From Intoshia linei (lineage: Eukaryota; Orthonectida; Rhopaluridae), in assembly GCA_001642005.1 (NCBI GenBank), contig LWCA01000216.1, forward strand, positions 1 through 39,437: a DNA stretch of 39,437 nt, read 5' to 3'. The translations under genes and the position numbers were made by a program. This document shows positions 11,508-21,538 of this stretch, piece by piece. The notes below the pieces were generated by a model. That model was not told where the DNA came from, ran no database searches, and saw nothing but the letters and a program-made list of their open reading frames with translations. The first letter of the stretch is position 1. Every line of letters begins with the position of its first letter.

Positions 11508-14500
11508 TCAAAAATGTTGAAAATGAGACTTTTTGAGTGTATAATTAATAAGCGAGCCGCAATTATTACATTTGTATTTGAAATTTGATGAATTATCTTT
11601 TTTATTTTTATGTCCTTCATTATTCTTTTTATGTACATCAGAACAAGTTGAATCTTCTTTAGTACCATTAAAACTAATTAAATTGTTATTAACAGTTTTA
11701 ATCTTTTTCTTGTAAAACTTTTGATCAAGAGAAAAAGATAAATCACAAGACAAAGCGTTTCTATATTTTTTTACGCCCTTCCTATCAATCTTTGGGAATT
11801 CAACATCAGACATGGCCATAAAACTGGAATTTATTACATGTGGTGGTTGATTAACCAGATTACTGAGAACTAGACTATTTGATGTTGATTTTAATAAGCG
11901 AGATTTTATTTTGTCAGATTTATTTTGAGATACCTTTAATTTGACGTCTAAGTTGTTGAGAACATTGCTAGCCATTAATTTGATTATACTTAAATCTTGA
12001 TTTAAAGTTTCTTCTGTAGTATATTGACTGGTTATGGTAAATCGAATTACATATAAACCTTTAAGTTGAGCTGGTATCTAGAATTGTATAAATTGGTATA
12101 TATTTCAATTTACGCAATATATGTGGCCTGTTTTGTTCAAATGTTTTAAAAGTTTTTCAGATAATTCGTTTTCTCCCTATATTATGATATTGGATAAAAC
12201 ATTAAAAATAAATAGAACCTTTAATCTAAAAACAACAAGGCCTAAATTTCTCTTGGCAGGTATATGAAATCTATCATCTTTTAATAAGTTTATTTCAAAA
12301 TATTCAGCTAATCGTACACCCTATTTTAATAGGTAATTATTACTTCTATCTCAGTTTTATAGATTTACCTTTCTAATATGCTTTTGTAAACCTTCAACGC
12401 CGAAAGACCTAATAACAAACCAAAGTTTCAAAGCTCTGAAGCGTCTACTTAATGGTATTTGCCAATGCTAAAAATATACAAAATTATAATTCATAATACA
12501 TGTAGATATTTTTTTATTCTAGATTTGGGTAATTTAATTTACCATGTAGTCGATTGCCAAGTCTAAATATAGTGATGTAAATAATTAAAATTCTTTTTTA
12601 CCTGCATTTTCATGTTTCAAATATAGAGGGTTTACTACAAATGTCGAGTGTAACCAACTTATATTCTTTATCCTAAATGTATTTACTAAATGTTAATTAT
12701 AAACATACATTTTAAACTGGAACTGAATTTGAAACTTTAATGGAAAAACATGAATCAAGATGTTAATTTTTTTTATTCTTATCATTTTTGTTGATGTGAT
12801 AATCATTCCCTGTTCATTTTTTAATTTTATATAAATAACTGACTGTACTTGAAGAATTTGTAGTATTTGTGCATTTAGATTATGTTAAAATATTTATACA
12901 ATTTTTTAAACCACAATTCAAAACCATAAGATATAATAAAAAGCAATCTAATTTTTAATTAAAATAATAAAAAAATCCGTTAGCAAGGAATTAAACTGTA
13001 TTTTTATTATATACCACATAGCAGTGCAATCAAAATGAACCATCAGCCATTTTGACGGGTTGAAAGCAAATGTCGATGCTAGACTGACTGATTTAATCAA
13101 GTGCTTATATTCTGGGCAAACCAGAGCTGAGCTAAAATAATTACATTTATATTTAGCGTTTATTTTATTGTCATTATGTTTTATTACAAGAGTTAATATA
13201 ATACAAGTACTGTAAAACCCATTATTGAAAATGTGAAATTTTGTTAAAGTATGACTTAAGTCTTAAAATCACTGAAATTTATCTTAATATAAAAAATTAT
13301 TAATCAAAGTTTATGTGACCCTTATTACATTGTATAGTAGAAATTTTTCCATAGTGGTTAGAATCATATAATTAATAATAATAAGTAATATATGAATATA
13401 TTTAAATAATAACAATAAATAATTGTAATTAATAGATAATTATTTACAACTCAAACAATTGGTTCGACTTTTAGCATCTTTTATGTTTTACATGAACTTG
13501 TTTGATATCATAAACTTTATATACGTGTACTTATTTTAATAAATAATATGTATACCCGGCATAAGCAGCATCTACATGCATCCATATGTCATATTTTGTA
13601 CCTAAGTACATTTTTATACATATTTCATATACAATGTTACATTATTATTTTTATTATATGTATTATTCTAATAATATAAATATATCTAGTTTAGTAAGTA
13701 AGAGAACGTTTCTCAAAGTAAGTATTAATACATCAGTATTACTTATTATTATTATTGAATCCGAAATATTCAAAATCAAAAAAAAATTACGACCCATGTT
13801 CGTTTAGTTGTATAAATATGTTATGTATTCGTCTTCATCCATGATGTCTAAAGTTCGACCTGCTATCATCAGCGTCACATTTGTGATGGTATGCTGTACA
13901 GTAAAAAATTAAAACAAATATTCGTTTTCTGAATTTTTTTGCTTATCACATTCAGGACCGAGCAGAGGGGTTAGGGTCATGTGATGCGCCATCTGACTAG
14001 GTGCAAGTGTTGGCTCTTCAATGCCTGATAATATTTAATGTTAATCTAGTAAAATTACCAAATTGTGCGACATTTCAACGAAAACGTTTGAATCACTGAT
14101 TAAATGAAGATTTTTATATTTCTTATCACCTATAAAAGTTTTATTTCAATGCTATTTAAATTATTTATGTGTAATATATTTTTCGGGCAGCTCACTTTGA
14201 GAAACGCCATTTTATTTAATACATATGGATCCTAAACTTTCTATACTATCAAAGGCACAAGCTCCCGTGGTTCCTAGAGTAGCACACAACTAAAATATGA
14301 ATCTTATATTATATTTTATAGGGGCACTGTGCCAGGTAAATAAATAGGTAAAAATATTGATTTACATTGTACACTATATATCAGAGGTCGACAACTTTTT
14401 GCATCTCGTGGGCCACTTTTTATATAAAAAAAATATATGGTCCCCGTTAATGAAAATTTACATATGATACATTTTAATTTTAAGTGAAGAGAACGGTTTC

Positions 14501-17500
14501 TAGTATATTTAACAAATTAAAATCTGGGAAGATCTGAAATTCAGTATTAAAATGATTCTAATGAGCCAATTAACTATAATTAAAGTAGAAAATGTTTAAA
14601 AAAGTTTTAAAGTTGAAAAATATTAAAATAAATAATTTACATATTTACTCAAAGGGCCACCATAATTATTGTGGCCACTGGTTGCCGACCTCTGCTATAT
14701 ATAATATTAATTATAAAATTTTACAAAAAAAGGTATTTTTCTATTTTTGATATCTTCAAGCACTGCGTTTAATAATAATGGACCAGTCATCTCTAGTGCA
14801 TCATTAGATTCGACGATATGTAATTCTATTAATGCAATCGTACAAGCTTTAACAACCGAAGAATGGGCCTATATGATTTAATATTTTCTGAATTATTATT
14901 ATTATTATTTAGAAACCTGATCAGAACAATAGGCCACAAGTTTAGCATTAATTTCATGACTTGAAGTTACAGGTTTATTTAAAATCTTTGCTTTTTCTTG
15001 AATACATTGTATCATTTTAGATCGAGCAGTTAATAATGAAACATAAGTGGCTTCACTAGCCGTAGTCTAAAATATTTATAATTATTCTTAAGTTATCAGT
15101 CACTCCAGAATCTGGATCTGGAATCCAGATCCAATCTACCCGTCAGTTGTACCCTTGACAATTACGAGAATTGAGAATCTCTCATTGATAGAGATAGTTT
15201 AGAGGCCCTTTAGATAGCGAGATGATTGGTTAAAGTGTCCGTTATACCCGATGTAATAAACTGTGATTAATAATTGTGGTGTACCCAGAGCCGTCTTAAG
15301 CCACTTCGTGGCTCTGGGCTAAGCAAAGGGCCGGAGGACTTTTAAAGTTTTGAACTCATATACTGAAGAAAAATTTCCTGGTATATTCTGCATAATTTAC
15401 ACTTAGAATTAGTTTTAAAAGTTAAATTAGTTACCATGATGTATAAATAAATTATGCATTTCAAATTATAAATGGTCCACGACCATTGGTCGTCTTAATT
15501 ATTTATCGCTTACTGATTTGGCAATAATTATACCTGTATACAACCTCCACCGTTTGATTTATCGTTAGAATTCAAAAATATTTCTGGAAGACCAATCATT
15601 TTAGCCAACCAATCCATAACTATAGCCTCTAGTTCTGTGCAAGCTGGACAACTGGCCTACATATAAAATTTTTAAATCTTTATAAAATAACAATAAGAAG
15701 CTTATTCTTGATTTTACCCATGTAAATCCAATAGCATTGATAGCATCAGCCAGCATATCGCCTAATAAGGAAGGGAATGAGTTTAACGATGGAAAATATG
15801 CATGCATGTGTGGATTTTGCCAGTGAGTTACCTAAAAATGTATCAATTTAAAATGAACAAAAATATAAAAAAATTAATAAAAGAACAACAACGCTAATTA
15901 GTAATTTCCGTTGCACCTTTTAAATTAATCAATAAACAAAAACTCATATACCCATTTAATTTTTTTACTAATGAGAATTCAATTTATTACTTTTTTTATC
16001 AAATTTTTAATAGGCACTAAATTAGATGGGGTTATTTAGAAATAATTACTATCATTGTGGAAATAGAGGTTTTCTATCAATTTCTAGGACTGTTTTTACT
16101 TTATTTTTAATATTATACACAAATTCTGTCTAATAAATTAAAAAAATGGGATAACAATGGTTTTTAAAATTCTTTACGCAAGTGTTAACAAAACAAAATT
16201 AAAATGGAATAATTCACTTTAAAGTAAAAAGTAATGTGATATGATAATTCCACCTGAAACAAGTTTGGGAACCACTCCTTTAAAGGATTGATAATAGGGA
16301 ATAGTAGGATTTTTAAGTTAGATTATCAACGTGAATTTATTTTTTTTGATAGAATAAAAATGTGCCCTCGACAGAGCTAGGTGCTGATGTACGTAGTACA
16401 AACAGTCACCCTAGTTTAATTATAAAATTTTTCATGACCCCAAAAAACTGCAGTGGACCCCACATGAACCCCATTAAGAAAAATGTAGTTTCGTACTTTG
16501 TAATGTATTATTAAAAAATTCATAATAACAAGAAATATGACCATTTTTGGTTTTTATTTAAAAAAATTAAATTCCGTTAACAAGTGTGTTATCACGTGGA
16601 AACTTCCATATTAACGGAATTTCCAAGTTTTCAATTCTGTTATTAAGGACTTGACTGTATTTGAATTATGAATTTAGTATTAATTAAATAATTAAAATAT
16701 GAGGGCGGTAAATATTAACTGATTTCATTTTTTTTGATAAATCCTTAAACAAAAATTAATTAAATTAAGTTAAAGATTAGTTAGTTAACAACGTAAAACA
16801 CGAAATATTCAAATTTGGTAAAAACGATTTGAACACGACTCAAAAGACGAAATATAAAAATTTTGCTGGAATTATAAAGTTTTAAAAATATCATCACGAA
16901 TCTGTATGCAATGTAATTCGAATTTATTTGACATAAGCTTTCGCTTGATATTGCAATATAGTCAAAATTTAAATATACAAATATCTACTATATTTTCATC
17001 TCAAAAAAACAGTTTTTATCAAAAATATTAAGATTTAAAGTTTGTAAATAAAAAATCAAAAAATTTCATAAGAACACATTCTAATTCTGCGATTAAAAAA
17101 TGTATTATTTGTTAATTACGAAAAAAATTAAAAACTGAACGTGACTTAGCAAAATAGTATTTGAATTGACTTGTTAATTACATTAAACTCGACATGTATT
17201 AATTTATAATCAACATTTATTTAATAGTTATATCAAAAATATATAACTGTGAGTGCAGGTGTACGTAAATTCGATAAATTGATTGATACCAGATATTATA
17301 ATTTAAAAAATCAATGTTTAACATACTGCATAAAAATGTGTTTTGTATAATAATGAAATTATTATAAATTTAACACACGTTCAACTAAAATACTGGCACA
17401 GTATACATGTATATGAATTCCCCGACAATATAAATAAAAAAAGTACCCCAGGCATAATGATTTTTTCAATATCATTGAAAATATTTTGCCATTGTTCACC

Positions 17501-17690
17501 TTGTTCGGGTGCTTGTTTTGGTACAAGATTCCTCATGTATCCGGGATTAACAGAGGGGTACACAGGTCTCAAATGTACGTTATTGAGATAATCAGCAATA
17601 TAATCTACCATATTCTTGGCTAAATAAGTAATTATTTGTATAATAAATATACATAAATATACCAGATGTTTCATATTCTTTAGAATCCAT
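11508..17690 (-). CDS. HDC: Histidine decarboxylase, 628 aa, 15 exons
   Basis: PLP-dependent enzyme that makes histamine from histidine in the cytosol. Exons in order: 17663-17690, 17447-17619, 15718-15831, 15534-15656, 14917-15066, 14725-14868, 14223-14289, 13556-13601, 13015-13131, 12602-12672, 12543-12562, 12369-12467, 12219-12320, 12114-12176, 11508-12077. All phases join. Landmarks: [17 protein letters not shown] (~25-40), AHSS with PLP-stacking His198, HVDAAYAG with Asp277, NPSKW with Schiff-base Lys309, flexible-loop Tyr338 in NPLYLKH, and [20 protein letters not shown] (352-371). Every site is offset by four from human HDC. Ser358 is the residue that is Ser in HDC and Gly in DOPA decarboxylase. 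With [21 protein letters not shown] and [12 protein letters not shown], it favours HDC over aromatic L-amino-acid decarboxylase. The last exon carries a ~150-residue polar tail, as other HDCs have, ending in a C-x2-C-x11-H-x2-H pattern (609-627). Exon 11 is only 20 nt. Start ATG 17690 gives the expected MDSKEY before [11 protein letters not shown]. Confidence 0.93.
13141..13550. other. HDC intron 8 interior, no feature seen
   Basis: This is the longer part of the intron between exons 8 and 9 of histidine decarboxylase (13132-13555). It is A/T-rich low-complexity sequence. No transposon terminus or hidden exon was recognised. Confidence 0.4.
13607..14222. other. HDC intron 7, transposon-like but unidentified
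   Basis: Spans the intron between exons 7 and 8. GC content rises at 13930-14010 (GACCGAGCAGAGGGGTTAGG and GGTGCAAGTGTTGGCTCTTC), which suggests an inserted mobile-element remnant, but no terminal repeats or coding motifs could be assigned. The open frame at 13586-13807 on the plus strand overlaps exon 8 in antisense and is not a gene. Confidence 0.3.
14374..14702 (+). mobile_element. hAT MITE, 313 bp, with perfect 8-bp target duplication
   Basis: Element 14382-14694. The left end CAGAGGTCGACAAC and the right end GTTGCCGACCTCTG form 14-bp terminal inverted repeats with one mismatch. It is flanked on both sides by CTATATAT (14374-14381 and 14695-14702), the 8-bp duplication typical of hAT transposition. 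Subterminal blocks CTCGTGGGCCAC and GTGGCCACTGG recur in the copies at 23837, 24804 and 32820. It sits in HDC intron 6, 23 bp from the exon 6 donor. Non-coding, therefore mobilised in trans. Confidence 0.9.
15285..15350 (+). repeat. hAT-type MITE end (CAGAGCCGTCTTAAG)
   Basis: CAGAGCCGTCTTAAG then CACTTCGTGGCTCTG and GGGCCGGAGG. The same three blocks occur inverted at 18776-18848, so it is a dispersed family. It lies within HDC intron 4. Only one end of this copy was recognised. Confidence 0.5.
15832..17446. other. HDC intron 2 (1.6 kb), repeat-bearing
   Basis: The largest intron of the gene, between the PG and VTHW codons. Contains a hAT-like end near 16268-16290 (GTTTGGGAACCACTC) and a Helitron-like terminus at 16364-16414. 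The rest is AT-rich without recognisable exons. Confidence 0.5.
16364..16414 (+). repeat. Helitron-like 3' terminus motif, copy 4
   Basis: GCCCTCGACAGAGCTAGGTG, palindromic core TGTACGTAGTACA, then AACAGTCACCCTAG directly before TTTAAT. Located in HDC intron 2, plus orientation (opposite to the gene). Confidence 0.5.
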
Positions 17691-17699
17691 GAGAGTTTT

Positions 17700-18990
17700 A
17701 AATTTGTTGAATTGATCGGTTAATATATTTTAGAGAATAACTAGATACTTAATCGATTAAAAGATTCATTAAATTTTTTAAATCTTAAAAAGTACAAATA
17801 TGACAGGCTAATAAAAAGTTGTATAAATTAATAAACAAAGTTTAGCAATTAGACAAATTTTAAATCCGATGTGACCCTTAATATTTTTTAGAATATTTCA
17901 TTTTTATCGATCATAAATCATACCTGTGGTATCGATTTTTAAAATCCTTTTCTTCATACTTTATTTAAACGTTTATGAACGTTTAGTGGAAGTTGTTACG
18001 ATTAATTTAAACTAGACCATTGACTAGACGTTCAATGCACATTTTTTTTTAAATTTTAGGATCAATATTTACATTTTCACTTTTTATTTACTTAAGAGTT
18101 AACTCTTACGTTTTAATGCATGGGCAATATAGGATGTAGCCCAGGGCGACTCATTTAAAAAAGCCCCAAATTAATAAAAGTACTTTACATTTATATCTTA
18201 AAAAAAGGCCTCAATTTATTAAAAAATACTTCACATTTATATCTTAAAAAACAGTTTAAAAGTTTTGAAGTGTGGGAATTCAAATAGTTTAAGAATCAAA
18301 GTTCTGCTAATTATTCAATTTATAATATATTCTACAATGTTCTTCATATATTATTGACATAAAACTGTTTCAAATTATAATATTAAACATTGAAACCTAT
18401 CTATTAAGACTTAATAATTAAGTGAATATTCAAAAAGATAAGTAGGAAATTTTTCATTTTCTTTTATTAATTTTCAACTGTTTATACAATCAAACTTACA
18501 TAATATTGATGATGAGATTTCTCAAAAAAAAAGTAAGAAAACAATATTTGTGAAGAATTGCCAAAAATTTTTTGTGAATGCATGGTACATATTTTCAAAT
18601 GAAAAAGTAAACTTTGTTCATTAATTAAGACGCTTTTGTAAAAGAAATAAAAGTTACTAGAAACCTACATAATATCTTTTAATGATTTTTTCAATACTCA
18701 ATGAAATAAGACTCTAAGTCTCCAACAAACAGTATGCCTTATCTTCTAAAAAGGGGCCCTAAAAATTTTTTGCTTGTCTCAATACTTTAAAAAGCCTCCG
18801 GTCCTTTGATTAGCACAGAGCCACGAAGTAACTTAAGACGGCTCCGGACGTCATCGTAATTACGTGTCATAAATTAAATATATTTTATTGCTAATTCTAA
18901 GCCAAATATTAAAGCCAAATTTAAGTTGTTCACTTTACAAATCAATGACACTTGAAATTTCTGAATTTTAAGCTTCAATTTTGAAAATCA
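17700..18990. other. Intergenic DNA upstream of HDC, no gene seen
   Basis: Holds the presumed HDC promoter next to 17690, without an identifiable element. 18120-18250 carries a short direct repeat (TTACATTTATATCTTAAAAA and a near-copy TCACATTTATATCTTAAAAA about 60 bp apart). The right part ends in the MITE scrap at 18776-18848. Confidence 0.35.
18776..18848 (-). repeat. hAT-type MITE end, inverted copy
   Basis: On the minus strand it reads GGAGCCGTCTTAAG, then ACTTCGTGGCTCTG, then GGACCGGAGG. It matches 15285-15350 in opposite orientation. Confidence 0.5.
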
Positions 18991-18994
18991 GCAT

Positions 18995-19650
18995 AGTCTC
19001 GTAAGGGTTAATCGAAATATTTGAAAAATATTGGTTGATAATATATTACAAATTATTTTTCACCGGAAATGCGTTTATTTCTGGAGTTTGAATTTTGTAT
19101 CTATATCAAGTGGAATAAGCTGGATCAGAATAAAACATTTTTTTATGGGACCCTTACTTATTTATAATTTTTGTTTCAATAAAATAGATTTGAAATATTA
19201 ACAAAATATATACACAAAATGAATACTTAAGTGCTTTTTTGACCGTGAAGCCGTCAGTTTATCAAATTTAAATTTTTTGTGTGTGTTATGTGGATATAAC
19301 AGTATTATCTGTAATTTATTTTAAATTCTAGGGCTGTTTTTATTTTTTAAAAAAGGGTAAGGTGAGGTTTAGCCGTGAAGATATAAGATGTTGAAAATGA
19401 CATTTATCATAATGTGGATAATTTTTAAATCTTTATCATATTGCATATTTTTATAATTCCAGGACTGATTTTTAAAAACAAGGATAATTGTGGTTTTAGT
19501 CCTTGAAGGATTCAATTTCTGAAAATGAAATTTTATACAACATCACTCTCGAAAAACGAAAAAGCCTCGAAACAGAAATAAGGAATTTTTAAAACTCGAC
19601 TCCTTTTACGTTCTTAAATAAACTGGAACACACATATTTTTAACTAAATT
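18995..19650 (+). repeat. R1 dispersed repeat, partial copy with internal degenerate tandem units
   Basis: Begins inside the R1 consensus (TTAATCGAAATATTTGAAAA, then TATTGGTTGATAATATATTA). It continues with two diverged units that each start near TCTAGGGCTGTTTTT or TCCAGGACTGATTTTT, followed by GGATAATTGTGGTTTTAG and a TGAAG/TGAAGATATA block. Ends near ACTGGAACACACATATTTTT without the CGTAGCATATTATATAAGT terminus. Confidence 0.6.
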
Positions 19651-19659
19651 ATTTTATAT

Positions 19660-20490
19660 ATAATTAAGGATTGACATTTTTGTTAGTTAATCAATGTAAT
19701 AATATTTATTATTTATTATTTATTTATATTTATAGTTTATTATAGTATTATGTCGAAAAGATCTTAATTTCCTAGATTTTAAAAAAAAATATGAATATAA
19801 TGGCGAAAAAAATCTAAGAATCGCCGACGAGAACGGTCTTATTTTAGCTACTGTTTCGTACATTATTAAGAATTCTGATATTATAGACTCTATGTTATAG
19901 ATTCTAGATAAATTCGTTAACCTTGACCACTCTAAAGTCCTGTAGGAATAGACCAGCAAAAAACAGACTAGTTGAATAAGATGTATTAAAATTATTCGAT
20001 AATTCCCGCGGAAATTACATACATGTATAATAATGTTTAATGAAGGAATCATGATTCGCAAACAAATTGAACATCAATCAGTTCTTCGATGTTATTTTTG
20101 GTTAAAATACATTAAAAAACTCATAAATTCAACAAAATTTAATAAAATATTACATTTGAAGGGTTAAATCAATTACTTTTTGTTTTCATAAATTAAATTT
20201 TTTTAAATATTAGAGATCTACTAATAAGCTCTTTGATTTTTAAATCGAACTTGTTGACATTTTAAAAAAACGGAATTGAACGCATAAATATTTGAAATAC
20301 AGAAATATTATTTTCAATCTTATAAATCGACTAGGTTGACTGTTATGTACTACGTACAAACATCACCAATTTAATAAATACTTAAAAATACCAATTATGT
20401 ATCAATAATTAACCGAATCTTCACTTTATAAATATATTTTATGTAAATTTTACCAATATTGCAAAGGATTGTAATAAATATCAAAATAAT
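19660..20490. other. Intergenic DNA, no gene seen
   Basis: A slightly less AT-rich stretch at 19800-19990 reads open for short distances on both strands, but nothing recognisable is encoded. The 113-codon open frame on the minus strand (19720-20061) has no domain or splice context. A 5'-truncated Helitron-like terminus (20331-20368, minus) reads GTACGTAGTACATAACAGTC then AACCTAG before T. Confidence 0.35.
20331..20368 (-). repeat. Helitron-like 3' terminus motif, truncated copy
   Basis: Minus-strand TGATGTTTGTACGTAGTACA, then TAACAGTCAACCTAG before TCG. It closely matches the end of copy 4 but lacks the CCTCGGCAGAGCTAG leader. Confidence 0.45.
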
Positions 20491-20499
20491 AATAACAAA

Positions 20500-21353
20500 G
20501 TTGTATTACTTTTAGTAGTCGTTGTGGTAGTTTTTATTTAAATTATATTTAAAAATTTTTTGAAAATGAGAATTTCAAAATTGCGAAGGAATAAATTATA
20601 TAGATTTTCACCCATATTTCTTTATTGGAAATGTGTAGACGTTCAATCCACATTTTTTTAAAATTGTAGGATCAATATTTACAGTTTCAATTTTTATTTT
20701 AATCGAAATATTTAAAAAATATTGGTTGATAATATATTAAAAATTATTTTTCACCGGGAATGCGTAGATTTCTCGGATTGAATTTTTTTATTTATATTAA
20801 CTGGAATAAACAGTATCAGAATAATCTTGTTTCTTTTTATAATTTTCAGACCGTTAATTATTTCACATTTATTATTTTACATTTTATGTTATCAAATATT
20901 TCGGAAAAAATATATATGAATACTAAAATGCTTTTTTGACAGTGAAGTCGTCACTTATTCAGATTAAAATTTTTTGTGTTTCTTAACAGGATACAACTGT
21001 ACCACCTGTAAATTTTTTTAAATTCTATGGCTGTTTTCATAAAAAAAGGGTAATTTGTAGTTTTGACCCTGAAGATATAATTTTTTTAAATTTAAATTTA
21101 TGATAATGTTTGTGATTTTAAATCCGTATCAGCATATATAGTTTTTAAATTGTCCAACTGATTTGATTTTCAAAAAAAAGGATAATTGTGGTTTTTGACC
21201 CGTATGATGTGAGTTTGGGAGGTTTAAATTTATTTTACTAACACCCGGAAAAAACTGTAATTGAAATCTAACTTTATAAAATTCTAAGACTGGTAGTTAT
21301 TGAAATAAAGTAGAACACACACAAACAAATATTGCGTAGCATATTATATAAGT
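20500..21353 (+). repeat. R1 dispersed repeat, longest copy (~850 bp)
   Basis: Left part shares TTTTGAAAATGAGAATTT and ATTATATAGATTTTCACCCA with the 5.4 kb copy. The centre has two or three degenerate tandem units (GGGTAATTTGTAGTTTTGAC then CCTGAAGATATAA; GGATAATTGTGGTTTTTGAC). The right end is ACACACACAAACAAATATTG then CGTAGCATATTATATAAGT. Non-coding. Lies directly upstream of IFT52 (ATG 21539). Confidence 0.7.
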
Positions 21354-21538
21354 AAGAATTCCTAGAATTTTTTTTAATTTAATTTATATTTTTAAATTTT
21401 ATTAAAATTTATGTAAATAAACAAATTACATAGTAATTTTTCTAATAAATACATAATAATATTGTACTAACATTTAAATACATTAAAATATTTATTATTG
21501 GTTACATATTGTAACTTATCTACATACAAACAAAAAAT

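Noticed and set aside
11508-17690. Aromatic L-amino-acid (DOPA) decarboxylase
   Set aside because: Ser358 where DOPA decarboxylase has Gly, NPSKW, the HDC-type [16 protein letters not shown] and [12 protein letters not shown] blocks, and the long C-terminal tail all favour histidine decarboxylase.
19720-20061. 113-codon minus-strand ORF
   Set aside because: No recognisable domain, no partner exons, flanked by repeats. Chance length is plausible in this base composition.
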